A DNA stretch of 64,000 nt from assembly GCF_036323735.1 (NCBI RefSeq), contig NC_086026.1, positions 87,113,359 through 87,177,358 of the forward strand, written 5' to 3'. The notes beneath the pieces were generated by a model. That model was not told where the DNA came from and did not search any database. It worked only from the letters and a program-made list of their open reading frames with translations. The position numbers and the translations under genes were made by a program. This stretch comes from Rattus norvegicus (lineage: Eukaryota; Chordata; Mammalia; Rodentia; Muridae). Shown piece by piece: positions 11,527 through 21,650 of the stretch. The number at the start of each line of letters is the position of its first letter. The first letter of the stretch is position 1.

Positions 11527-13164
11527 ATGAATATAACAGGAAGCAATAATCACTATTCCTTAATATCTCTCAACATCAATGGCCTCAACTCCCCAATAAA
11601 AAGACATAGATTAACAAACTGGATATGCAACGAGGACCCTGCATTCTGCTGCTTACAGGAAACACACCTCAGAGACAAAGACAGACACTACCTCAGAGTG
11701 GAAGGCTGGAAATCAACTTTCCAAGCAAACGGTCGGAAGAAGCAAGCTGGAGTAGCCATTCTAATATCAAATAAAATCAATTTTCAACTAAAATTCATCA
11801 AAAAAGATAAGGAAGGACACTTCATATTCATCAAAGGAAAAATCCGCCAAGATGAACTCTCAATCCTAAATATCTATGCCCCAAATACAAGGGCACCTAC
11901 ATACGTAAAAGAAACCTTACTAAAGCTCAAAACACACATTGCACCTCACACAATAATAGTAGGAGACTTCAACACCCCACTGTCATCAATGGACAGATCA
12001 TGGAAACAGAAATTAAACAGAGACGTAGACAGACTAAGAGAACTCATGAACCAAATGGACTTAACAGATATTTATAGAACATTCTATCCTAAAGCAAAAG
12101 GATATACCTTCTTCTCAGCTCCTCATGGTACTTTCTCCAAAATTGACCATATAATTGGTCAAAAAAACGGGCCTCAACAGGTACAGAAAGATAGAAATAA
12201 TCCCATGCGTGCTATCGGACCACCACGGCCTAAAACTGGTCTTAAATAACAATAAGGGAAGAATGCCCACATATACATGGAAATTGAACAATGCTCTACT
12301 CAATGATAACCTGGTCAAGGAAGAAATAAAGAAAGAAATTAAAGACTTTTTAGAATTTAATGAAAATGAAGGTACAACATACCCAAACTTATGGGACACA
12401 ATGAAAGCTGTGCTAAGAGGAAAACTCATAGCACTGAGTGCCTGCAGAAAGAAACAGGAAAGAGCATATGTCAGCAGCTTGACAGCACACCTAAAAGCTC
12501 TAGAACAAAAAGAAGCAAATACACCCAGGAGGAGTAGAAGGAAGGAAAAAATCAAACTCAGAGCTGAAATTAACCAAGTAGAAAACAAAAAGGACCATAG
12601 AAAGAATCAACAGAACCAAAAGTTGGTTCTTTGAGAAAATCAACAAGATAGATAAACCCTTAGCCAGACTAACGAGAGGACACACCAGTCAGAATGGCTA
12701 AGATCAAAAACTCAGGTGACAGCAGATGCTGGAGAGGATGTGGAGAAAGAGGAACACTCCTCCATTGTTGGTGGGGTTGCAGACTGATACAACCATTCTG
12801 GAAATCAGTCTGGAGGTTCCTCAGAAAATTGGACATTGAACTGCCTGAGGATCCAGCTATACCTCTCTTGGGCATATACCCAAAAGATGCCCCAACATAT
12901 AAAAAAGACACGTGCTCCACTATGTTCATCGCAGCCTTATTTATAATAGCCAGAAGCTGGAAAGAACCCAGATGCCCTTCAACAGAGGAATGGATACAGA
13001 AAATGTGGTACATCTACACAATGGAATATTACTCAGCTATCAAAAACAATGACTTTATGAAATTCGTAGGCAAATGGTTGGAACTGGAAAATATCATCCT
13101 GAGTGAGCTAACCCAATCACAGAAAGACACACATGGTATGCACTCATTGATAAGTGGCTATTAG
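11527..13164 (+). pseudogene. L1 ORF2 (endonuclease/reverse transcriptase), frameshifted and internally deleted
   Basis: The first ATG in frame is at 11527 (an upstream TTG at 11473 lies in the same open frame). The apurinic-endonuclease part shows [18 protein letters not shown] and GDFNTPL in frame 0. An extra A in the A7 run at 12161-12167 shifts the frame, and SDHHGLKL follows in frame +1. A second extra base near 12582-12585 shifts to frame +2 ([19 protein letters not shown]). At about 12676-12682 the sequence jumps to the C-terminal segment (HTPVRMAKIKNSGD-type) back in frame 0. That segment carries the Cys-rich region (CWRGCGERGTLLHCWWGC) and ends at SLISGY-stop, the usual L1 ORF2 end. 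The fingers, palm and thumb of the reverse transcriptase are absent, about 2.1 kb by comparison with a usual length near 1,275 codons. The product cannot function. Confidence 0.93.
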
Positions 13165-13891
13165 CCCAAATGTTTGAATTACCCTAGATGCCTAGAACAA
13201 ATGAAACTCAAGACGGATGATCAAAATGTGAATGCTTCACTCCTTCTTTAAAAGGGGAACAAGAATACCCTTGGCAGGGAATAGAGAGGCAAAGATTAAA
13301 ACAGAGACTGAAGGAACACCCATTCAGAGCCTGCCCCACAGGTGCCCCATACATATACAGCCACCCAATTAGACAAAATGGATGAAGCAAAGAAGTGCAG
13401 ACCAACAGGAGCCGGATGTAGATCGCTCCTGAGAGACACAGCCAGAATACAGCAAATACAGAGGCGAATGCCAGCAGCAAACCACTGAACTGAGAATAGG
13501 ACCCCCGTTGAAGGAATCAGAGAAAGAACTGGAAGAGCTTGAAGGGGCTCGAGACCCCATATGTACGACAATACCAAGCAACCAGAGCTTCCAGGGACTA
13601 AGCCACTACCCAAAGACTATACATGGACTGACCCTGGACTCTGACCTCATAGGTAGCAATGAATATCCTAGTAAGAGCACCAGTGGAAGGGGAAGCCCTG
13701 GGTCCTGCTAAGACTGAACCCCCAGTGAACTAGACTATGGGGGGAGGGCGGCAATGGGGGGAGGGTTGGGAAGGGAACACCCATAAAGAAGGGGAGGGGG
13801 GAGGGGAATGTTTGCCTGGAAACCGGGAAAGGGAATAACACTCGAAATGTATATAAGAAATACTCAAGTTAATAAAAAAAAAAAAAAAAAA
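13165..13891 (+). other. L1 3' UTR with G-rich polypurine tract and poly(A)
   Basis: Starts after the ORF2 stop with TAGCCCAAATG. It contains GGGGGGAGGG-type runs at 13740-13805 (potential quadruplex, typical of rodent L1 3' UTRs), then CGAAATGTATATAAGAAATA and an AATAAA merged with the poly(A) at 13871-13891. Confidence 0.9.
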
Positions 13892-14056
13892 GAATCTTGG
13901 ACTGAGAAGAAAGTAGAAAATGTTCTCTACCTTGGTCCTGGATAATAAGAAAAATTACCAGTTTAAAACTTATTGCTAATGTTTTTTTCATGAAAATTAG
14001 CTCCTGGTTTAAATGTTTTGAAATAAAATAATTCAGACCTTGAAAAAAAAAAAAAA
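13892..14056 (+). other. 3'-transduced flank carried by the L1, with its own poly(A) signal
   Basis: About 150 bp of non-L1 sequence follows the L1 poly(A). It contains AATAAA at 14022-14027 and ends 15 nt later in a second poly(A) at 14043-14056, directly before the 3' target-site duplication. This is the structure expected when transcription reads through the L1 signal at the source locus and uses the next one. Confidence 0.85.
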
Positions 14057-14069
14057 GACCGCACGGATC
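14055..14069 (+). repeat. Target-site duplication, 3' copy
   Basis: Matches 9642-9656 at 14 of 15 positions. The first two A bases overlap the end of the poly(A), so the exact left edge is ambiguous. Confidence 0.85.
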
Positions 14070-14263
14070 TGGGTCGTCCTTCTCTGCCTCCATCTTGGTT
14101 CTCCTTCTCCTCCCCCTCTCTCCTCTCTCCAAAACTCTGTGCCCGCCTTACTTTTTCACTGCCCAATCACAGGCCTTGCCTTACTTCGTGCCTGCCCTCA
14201 CTTGCATACAGACAACAATCCACTCTTGACCATGGAACCTGCCCTAGCATGTGACTGATATAC
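14070..14263 (-). mobile_element. LTR-like element, part 2
   Basis: Continuation of 9202-9656 beyond the L1. The minus strand is purine-rich here (GGAGAGAGG runs, AAGATGGAGGCAGAG) and includes a GCCTGTGATTGGGC CCAAT-box-like motif. It ends at a second CCAAT. Confidence 0.4.
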
Positions 14264-14375
14264 CCAATGTCACTCCATTGGGGAAGAAAAAACAACTAAT
14301 GTTTCCCCTTTCCTCTAGCTTCTTGACTAGGGGTGGAACTTGGTGCTGCCTTCAAAAGAGAACTTGTGCATTGTA
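14264..14375 (-). mobile_element. Lx-type L1 3' UTR (minus strand), right part
   Basis: CTAGCTTCTTGACTAGGGGTGG and AACTTGGTGCTGCC match, in reverse complement, the Lx block 'ccacccctagctgaggagctattgg' that lies upstream of the part seen at 9055-9201. This shows that the two halves were once one element. Confidence 0.55.
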
Positions 14376-15103
14376 CTTTCCATTATAATTTTAGTTGTGT
14401 GAATTCTCCCCAGCTGTCTGAAATGTTTGTACCAATCCAGAGACTGCCTAAAAGGCAGCATGAGACTTCAGGGAATCTAACAGAAGTCAATGTCACCTGA
14501 AGACCAGCATTCTTCTGTGTGTATCCAGGTGGGATAAGGCTGATGCCCAACCTGGCTACAGAGGGTCACGGTCATTACAGAAATTATTAGCTCCCAAACC
14601 AAGTTTCCTTATTCACACTGCACTGTACATGGCTAACCATATGATTTAACCTATCATACAATGTGGGGCTCTGGTGCGGGTTGGGGGGAGGGGAGGGCTC
14701 TCCCACAGAGCTCTCTCTTGTTTGGCGAGGTGCATGGGTTCCAGCAAGGGTAGAGAGAACTAAGGCAGGGACAGGGAACAGCTTCTGCCACCCCCGCTGC
14801 TGGTCCTTCTCCTTTGTGCCATTGAAGACTGACTAGCCGGCAGCTAGAGGTGCAGGGGAACTTCTGGCGGCAATCTTGGAAGAGCAGATCTCTTCCCTAA
14901 GTGCTGGTGTTACATCTCTTATGAGCGAAGCTCTCAGACGATGGAATAATTCCTGCACACTTTTGATTCTGTTTTTGGATGGGTCAGTGTCTGATAGCAG
15001 GTACTTCCTATTGGTTTGGCCTGAGAGCTTGGGAAGACCTCATCTACACATTCAGGGGCGTGGTCCTGTTTTATGACTTATCTGTCTTGAGCCTATGACC
15101 TGT
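14376..15103. other. Unresolved sequence, possibly retroviral-LTR-derived in its right part
   Basis: No gene recognised. A G-rich run (GGTTGGGGGGAGGGGAGGG) lies at 14679-14697. From about 14820 the sequence resembles LTR-type DNA but I cannot assign a family. Confidence 0.35.
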
Positions 15104-15240
15104 GGTCACATCCTCACCTGTGGAGAAGGGGCTTGGAGCATTGTCTTCTGTGTCTGTTCTGTCTTGACCCTTTGGTCTCATCCTCACCTGGGGAGAAGGG
15201 TCTTGAGGCATTGCCCTACATGACTGGTCTGTCTCAAATC
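15104..15240 (+). repeat. Imperfect tandem duplication, unit about 70 bp
   Basis: 15104-15173 and 15174-15240 share GGTC-CATCCTCACCTG-GGAGAAGGG, TTG-GGCATTG and GTCTGTCT-type blocks. Such duplications are common in LTR U3 regions, which is why the surrounding block is suspected to be retroviral. Confidence 0.7.
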
Positions 15241-17635
15241 TCTCTACAGGGGTCCATGCGGGGCACAGCTATGTGAGGCCCTGATATCCTGGGAGAATGG
15301 GAATGAGCCTGTCTTCCCTTTTAGGGTCTCCCAAGGATTTGACCTATCTCGATCAGGAATCAGGGTACCTTTCATAGCCTGCCGCCCCACAGTACAAATA
15401 TAATTACCAGGAGTTGTCCTCAAAATGATAATTATGGGGTCTTTATGTACCTAAGAACCCACCCTCTGAAGTCCAGTGACCACTACGTATGGGTATTTGA
15501 GAGAGAGAGACTTATAAATAAATAGACACATATATATTTGGCTTGCAAGCTCAAAAAATGACAGCAGTTATATTTTGAAATTTTTAGCATCACTAAACCA
15601 ATTTGCCTTTTTCTCAATCCTAGAGCACAGTGCCATCTGTTGGCACTTTGAGAGAATGCAAGCCTAACATTAAAGCATTCTTTGTAAGTAAAATAGGCTT
15701 GTTATTCAACTAATATGATAACATTCTAGGAAGGCTTCACAAAGCTTGACTTCTATCAAGACAAACTATGAAGATAACCTTTCTGTGCCTCCTCGGTGTC
15801 TCTGCCCCTTTCCCCCCCCCCTTCCTCTGTATTGCAGGCAGATTCTTCTGTAAATCCCAAATCTTTCTTCCGTGCTTGTGCAAACTTTTGTCTTCCTGAC
15901 CAGTCTTTCCTTCCAGTCGTATTCTTCCTCTAAAACCTATCTCCTGTCCCAGTTCTTTGGTCCTTGGTAGGGTCACCCACTTACCAGCAGCACCCAATTC
16001 ACAGGTACCACCCCTCAAGCACTGGCCCCAGCATGCAATGCTCTCCCCATATCTATCTAAATTCTAACTATCCAACAGAAGGATAACATGAACCATATGT
16101 CCAAGTCACATGTGAACCTGTACATTCTCTGGTAGCCATTCAAAAAGTAGAAAGAAACAAGTAAACTATCTTTCTATGTGTGATCCAGTGTCTCTAAAAT
16201 GCCATTATCCCAAAGCAGTTAGGTCAAAACACTGACAACTCCATCTTTGTACTTTCACATTGCTTTCAAAATCTAAGACGTGTGCTGTCTGTCTAGTACA
16301 GCACAACTGAGGCCCCATTACCAGGGCACAGCAACTACGCGTGACCAGAGGCTCCTGCCCTGCCCGGTGCCACTCTGAAGGCGGGCCCTGGCATCTCTTC
16401 ACAGTAATGAAGGTTTAATACATGCTTTAAAAATCTCTTCAAATGGTCAGTGCCGTTAGATTTCCTCTGGGAAGACCTGTCATCCATGGGACATGGACGA
16501 GCCCTCTGTAAACAAGCACAAACGGGTTTACCTCAGAAGAGAAAGTGTGAAGTTCTGTAGTATGTGGTAGCTGGCGCCCTAGCCACTGGCCTTGCGTCCT
16601 CAGCCTGTCTCTTTATTGCTCCCTTCCATGAGCTCCTATGGGCTTTCTAACAGTCCTGGGTAGGGTTCAGTCAGGTGTTGTTTCCCCTTTCACACACTTA
16701 AAACGTTTTTACAGAACCCGCCAACAATAAAAACTGAAGCGATTGGCAGACTCTAAATTAGATAGATATTCTGCTCTTGGAATAAATTCCTACCGATACT
16801 GTTCTGCCCCTGAATGTTGAGAAACATTTTTCAGATCACACAGTTACTGTCTGATATTTGTAGTTAATTTTGTTTGGTTTTGACCTACTTTAAGTAACTG
16901 GTATATGGACACAAAGGAAGAAAACACCTCTTCAGAGTATCGAATTACATCAACACCAAATAAGTAACGCTGGCTATACGCAAACACATGGGGAGAGCCA
17001 ACGAGTGCTGACCTGCGTGCATCCTGGGCACCATCTGACCCAGCAAAGTGCCAGGTAAAGGTATGGCCTTGACTCTGCCATCTATGAACAAGAGAAGATT
17101 ATTGAAGCTACTGAGACGTCTGAAAGAGACAGGTGTAGCTTAAGGAAATGGGCCCTAACCCAAGCCGACCTTCACGGCTAGAAGATAAATGGCATCTGAG
17201 CCTACCTTCTCTCAATCCCTTCCCCATTTCTTACCTAATGGGATAGTAGACCTCACTCATGACTTGCAAGGAATGTCTGATTTGTTTTCTTTAAAACTGT
17301 GCATGTGTGTCCATCCAAGGACTTTAGAGAGTCAGATTTTATTCAAGTTAGTATTGCTTTCCATTTTTAAAGCACTCAGAACATTCCGGAAAAGGCGGCA
17401 ATTCAACATTCTGACACTGTATAGCTTGACACTCGTGTTCCCTTTTTGAAAAGTGGGTGACTTTGAAGACAAACAGTTTTACCTCATTTACACATAATTT
17501 CATCGATCTTACAAGCTCCTGGGAACGTCTGACTCCAGAGAAAATGATAAGTCAAAGCCGCAGCTCAGGACCCAGGCTCAGGTAATCCTGAGATGCTACT
17601 CAGTGTAAAACATTCCACCTCCCCATCAGTCATAC
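15241..17635. other. Mostly unique stretch; no gene seen
   Basis: Nothing coding recognised. A CTCF-like core at 15630-15643 is listed separately. A poly(C) run lies at 15813-15821. Confidence 0.5.
15630..15643 (-). promoter_or_regulatory. CTCF core-motif match (13 of 14)
   Basis: The minus strand reads CCAACAGATGGCAC, one mismatch from CCASYAGRKGGCRS (position 4). The palindrome-like TGCCATCTGTTGGCA context is typical of strong sites. Same orientation as the sites at 2.3 and 4.4 kb. Confidence 0.5.
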
Positions 17636-17714
17636 CGCTGATGGTCCACTTCTTCCGGGAATCCCTGGCATTTGTTTCTTTCCCTGGAGCACCTTCAGGT
17701 TTCGATGAGGGACC
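17636..17714 (-). CDS. Candidate coding exon (79 nt), unassigned gene
   Basis: The minus strand shows an acceptor with a good pyrimidine tract (ACGTTTTTGTCTTTAG) and a plausible donor (GCG|GTATGA). Two frames are open. Taking one base from the previous exon gives a basic peptide starting VPHRNLKVLQGKKQ, ends in phase 0 and joins the 93-nt candidate at 7221-7313. Reading from the first base gives GPSSKPEGAPGKETNARDSR, which looks more protein-like by composition but runs into a stop in the next candidate exon if spliced at its first acceptor. Function unknown. It could be an alternative exon of a Mlip-side transcript or non-coding. Confidence 0.4.
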
Positions 17715-18535
17715 CTAAAGACAAAAACGTCTTGTCAGAACTTTCCACCCACATTTCATGTAACGTCAAAGGGAAGAACATAAAACCGCCCAGCCGAGAC
17801 GCTGGACCCAAGGCTGGTTCACTACGTGTTTGCTGACTCACGGACTTCGCCGGTGTTTGATTTCTACCTGTGACAAGAATCAGCAAGGAATACGTGGGGA
17901 CACTGCACTGCTGTTACTTTTTAGATGCCCACACAGCATAACTTGGGAAATGAGTCGATGCCACCGGACCCTGTGGTAAAAGGCAGGGGGGAAAATTGGC
18001 TTCTCTGAAGATTTGCTCTCAAGAGCCCAGAACTTGAGGCTGCTTTCACAACTGATGAAAATTAATTGTATTATCTCAAAGGAACTAAGCAGTTTCCACA
18101 GTCCATTCAACCCATTCAATTCCAGCGCTTACTCACACAGCCTTCTTCTGGTCCTTCTGGAGAATGGTATACTTATATGGCAAACAGGCACTTTACTTGA
18201 GAAGGTAACACACAAAATGTATATCATACCCACTTAGTGGAAAGGAGCAATCCAAGAGTTCAGAGGCTCTAAAACAGAGCTGAGTTCAGAGGACTGACTC
18301 TGAATTGTTAGCCTGATCCTGGAAGCCATCCTGTGACTTCACATACCTGGCCTGGCCCTGGTTTCCTCATGTGCATGGAGCTAAGACTGTCCTCACTTCA
18401 TCTATGTGATGCTCACTAAGACCTTTGATCAGCAGTATTTTCCAACAGTCAAAAGCCTAACATATGGGATAGGAGTTGTTTTTTGCCTCAAATGAATGAA
18501 AGAAAAGCTAAGGATTATCTGACTGAGAGATTCTT
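17715..18535. other. Unique stretch with possible MIR relic
   Basis: No gene. 18270-18425 resembles MIR (TGTGACTTCACATACCTGGCC, GGTTTCCTCATGTGCATGG). Confidence 0.4.
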
Positions 18536-18794
18536 GGGGCTGTGGAGATAGTTCTGTCAGTAGGGTCTGCTGTGCAAGGCTGAAGGCCTGACTCCAGAGC
18601 ACACACAGAAGCCAGGCATAGAAGTTGCTGTGGAAGGAAGGGGGAATTGGAGAAAGGAAGATTCCTGAAGCTCATCTGCCAGTCACCCTATCTCACTGAT
18701 GAGTTCCAGGCTTTGTGAGAGACCCTGCCTCAAAAACTAAAGGAGAGAGAGAGAGAGAGAACAACAAGAAGAACAAGAAGAAAAAGAAGAAGAA

Positions 18795-18826
<32 letters not shown>

Positions 18827-18905
18827 AGAAGAAGAGGAGGAGGAAGAGGAGAAAGGACACCTTACATTGACCTCTGACCTCCAGACACGTAGGTGCACAC
18901 ACACC
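18536..18905 (+). mobile_element. B3/B4-type SINE with purine microsatellite in its tail
   Basis: Starts GGGGCTGTGGAGATAGTTC, contains GAAGCCAGGCATAGAAG, GATGAGTTCCAGGC and AGAGACCCTGCCTCAAAAAC, and ends with TTGACCTCTGACCTCCAGAC and a CA-rich tail. A purine tract (GA, then GAA/GAG units, 18741-18857) sits inside the A-rich linker. Confidence 0.75.
18741..18857 (+). repeat. (GA)n/(GAA)n/(GAGGA)n purine tract
   Basis: Almost 120 bases with purines only on the plus strand apart from a few C near the start. Confidence 0.95.
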
Positions 18906-19965
18906 TCACCACACAGACATAGAAAGGTTTCCTTTTATCAGTTGTTTCATCTGTTTTCAGTTGTTTACAGTTTTCTCATCTGAAGTAAGACTGGAAGGAA
19001 TGAGGAGAACCTCAGTCAACCTAAGAAGGACCGTAAGGAGAAGGAATAAACCAGGAGCATTCAGAAGACGAGGAGAGGTGCTGGTTGTTCTTTAAAAACA
19101 AGAGATGATACTTCAAGGGCAGACAGCCATTACAGAAGACCTGAGCAGCAGCTGGAGAGTGGAGAGCTAAGCACCAGATGACCAGGTTTTAAGCTTTTTG
19201 GCAAGGGTAGGCCTTTGAGGGTACTTGGGCAGGAGATGACAGGTTGGGAATGACGTGTTCACAGGGCCGATCTGCATCACTTGGAGGTATGGCTTGAGGA
19301 AAGGGATGGGGGGAGAAAAGAGGCCAGCACAAAAGCATGGTAAGAACAGAATCATAGAGGCACTCACAAAGGAACTACCATGGGGCCTTGGAAGCCAATT
19401 TGAGATGAGAGGGCGTGAGGAGACAGCAACGTTGGCAAGAGCAGTGATGAGTCCAGAGATGTAAATTACCAACATCTGTTGGGAGACCTGGAGAGACAAA
19501 GTTCTATTCTGGAAAAAAGACTTTTAGGAAACAGAACAGCATCTAAAATCAAACCTCAAAAGAACAGATGGAGATAGGAAATTCCTGCAGAGAAGAAACC
19601 TAAGCTTGAAAAATAGGTTAGGGATCCCCAGGTCATGGAAGCAAAGGCAATGAACACCAACATGAGTCAGGTCAGTACACATAAGAAAGACATAATGAAA
19701 CAGACATGTGTCACAAGCAGGGCCTCTGAGAGGATTCTGCTGCCTCACCAGAGCAGGAGGTATGGAGAAGTGCTCATGGGACAGAGTGGGGACATCTGGT
19801 GCTGTGTTGTAGTCTACATCAATGAAGAAAATGTGTAAACGGATAGGCCCTGAGCTAGAAGTCCGAGAGAATCATATAGGATCTCTTCCAAGAAGAAGAT
19901 TCTATGTGATTCCAGCAGTATCTACTTATTGTTATGGGTGATTTTTTTGTCTATAAGAGTGACTT
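18906..19965. other. Unique stretch, no gene seen
   Basis: No transposon or conserved gene recognised. Open frames up to 110 codons lack recognisable motifs. Confidence 0.5.
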
Positions 19966-20299
19966 TTCTTCTGTGGCTGTGATAAAACACCACGACCAAA
20001 GCAACGCATAGAAGGAAGACTTGATTTTGGCTTACTGTCCCAGAAGTTAAGATACCACCACCACCACCACCACCACCACCACCACCACCACCACCATCAT
20101 CATCATCATTATCAGAACAAGGAAGCATGACAGGAAACAGGCATGGTGACTGGATCAGCAAGCTGAGAGCTCATATCAAAAACCACAAAGTTCAAGAAAG
20201 CAGAGAGAATGCACTGGGAATGACACAAGGATTTGAAACCCCGAAGCCTGCCTCCAGTGACACACTTCCTCAAACAAAGCCACAGTTCCTCAACCTCCT
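19966..20299 (+). mobile_element. Abundant rodent DNA-transposon-like repeat, copy 2
   Basis: Begins TTCTGTGGCTGTGATAAAACACC, the shared terminus, and ends ACACACTTCCTCAAACAAAGCC. A (CCA)n-(CAT)n microsatellite (20055-20110) interrupts it. It abuts copy 3, which runs the other way. Confidence 0.65.
20055..20110 (+). repeat. (CCA)n followed by (CAT)n
   Basis: Thirteen or so CCA units change to CAT units. The minus frame encodes a spurious Gly/Asp run. Confidence 0.96.
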
Positions 20300-20668
20300 A
20301 TGGTGGTTTGAATAGGGATGACACCCCCCCCCCAATAGACTTACGTGTTTGGATGCTTGGCCCATAGAAAGTGGTACTATTAGGAGGTCTGGCCTTGTTG
20401 GAGGAAGTTAGTCACTTTGGGGGTGAACTTTAAGGTCTTACATGTTCAAGCTATGCCCAGTGTAGGATACAGTCTCCTTCTGCTGCCTGCAGATCAAGAC
20501 ATAGAACTCTCAGCACCATGTTGACCTGCAGGTCACCGTGTTTCCTGCCATGACAATTATGGACTAAACCACTGATACCATAAGCTAGTCCCCAACTAAA
20601 TGTTGTCCTTTATAAGAGTTGTCGTGGTCAAGGTTACTCTTCTCAGCAATGGAACCCTAGCTAAGACA
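20300..20668 (-). mobile_element. Abundant rodent DNA-transposon-like repeat, copy 3 (inverted)
   Basis: Plus strand starts TATGGTGGTTTGAATAGGG and ends CTTTATAAGAGTTGTCGTGG, CAGCAATGGAACCCTAGCTAAGAC. The end is the reverse complement of the TTAGGGTTTCTATTGCTG-type terminus, so this copy faces copy 2 end to end. Confidence 0.65.
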
Positions 20669-21003
20669 CTTCCTAAACAGCACCACTAACTGGGGATTGA
20701 CTGATCAAATGCCCGAGACTATGGGGTACATTTGATGCAAATCATCACAATCCCTAATAAATGTTTTGTTAATTTTTTTTTTCAATGAGAGAAGGTATTT
20801 TAGATATGTATAAGAAATCTGACTGACTACAGGGAGGAAAATTTTACTTTAACTTCCAAAGACTTTAAGTATAGATATTAAAGAAAGTTTATACAAATAT
20901 TTATGATACATTCTACTAAAAGAAAGCACTAATATTTAGATGATCTATACAACATGATCATTAGGTCTAAATATCTACATTTTTAGGAAAACAAAACAAA
21001 ATG

Positions 21004-21141
21004 CCTTTTTTTTCCTTTGGAGACAAGGTCTCACTATAGAGATCACTAGGTAACCCAGGCTGGCCTTGAACTTACAGAGATCCCCCTGCATCTGTCTCTT
21101 AAGTGCTAGATTAAAGTTATACACCACCAAGCCTGGCATTT
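21004..21141 (-). mobile_element. B1 SINE (minus strand)
   Basis: Plus strand reads GAGACAAGGTCTCACTATAG, CCAGGCTGGCCTTGAACTTA, AGTGCTAGATTAAAG and CACCAAGCCTGGC, the reverse complement of B1. Confidence 0.85.
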
Positions 21142-21186
21142 TCATTTCTATTTTTAGTGCTGTCTTATGGCCTAAGACAACTGATC

Positions 21187-21191
<5 letters not shown>

Positions 21192-21238
<47 letters not shown>
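21192..21238 (+). repeat. (GA)n microsatellite
   Basis: Uninterrupted GA run of about 47 bases. Confidence 0.97.
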
Positions 21239-21241
<3 letters not shown>

Positions 21242-21261
21242 GTAGCTGTACATAAGTGACT

Positions 21262-21650
21262 TTCTTCTAATGTTGTCTTCTGTTGCTATGACAAATGCAA
21301 TGACCAAGAGGAGGTTGGAGAGAAAGGGTTTATTACATTTTATGCTTCTGGGTAACAATCCATTGCTGGTAAAAAGCCAAGGCAAAAACTCAAAGCATTG
21401 ATCTGGAAACAGGAACTGGTGCAGAAACCTTGTAGGAATGATGCTTTCCTGTCTGGCTCAGCTTTTTAATAAACTGAAACCATCTGCACGGCACCACCTA
21501 CAGTAGGCTGGGCCTTCCTGCACTCATCATTAATCAGGAAAATGAGGCAATCCTCAGATGCACCCAATCTGATGGAGGCAATCCTCACCTGACATTCCCT
21601 CCTTCCAGATAGCTCTAGTTTGTATCAGGTTAACAAAAACTAAGCAGTAA
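21262..21650 (-). mobile_element. Abundant rodent DNA-transposon-like repeat, copy 4
   Basis: Starts TTCTTCTAATGTTGTCTTCTG, then TGCTATGACAAATGC, and ends TAGTTTGTATCAGGTTAAC, the reverse complement of the 'gtcaacttgatacaagct' start of copy 1. It lies 600 bp from copy 3. Confidence 0.6.

Larger units (their letters stand above)
9657..14054 (+). mobile_element. Rat-type LINE-1 with intact ORF1, deleted ORF2 and 3' transduction
   Basis: In order: a GC-rich 5' UTR (9657-10411), ORF1 (10412-11467), the ORF2 endonuclease part with frameshifts (11527-12675), an internal deletion removing the reverse-transcriptase region, the ORF2 C-terminus (to 13164), a 3' UTR with a G-rich polypurine tract, a poly(A) at 13874-13891, about 150 bp of non-L1 sequence, and a second poly(A) at 14043-14056. 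About 4.2 kb of L1 remains from a 6-7 kb parent. It cannot mobilise itself. Confidence 0.92.

Noticed and set aside
13869..14132. 87-codon minus frame across the L1 3' end and LTR-like block
   Set aside because: It spans two poly(A) tracts and a transposon junction, so it cannot be an ancestral coding frame.
19922..20161. Gly/Asp-run minus frame
   Set aside because: It is the CCA/CAT microsatellite in a DNA-transposon-like repeat.
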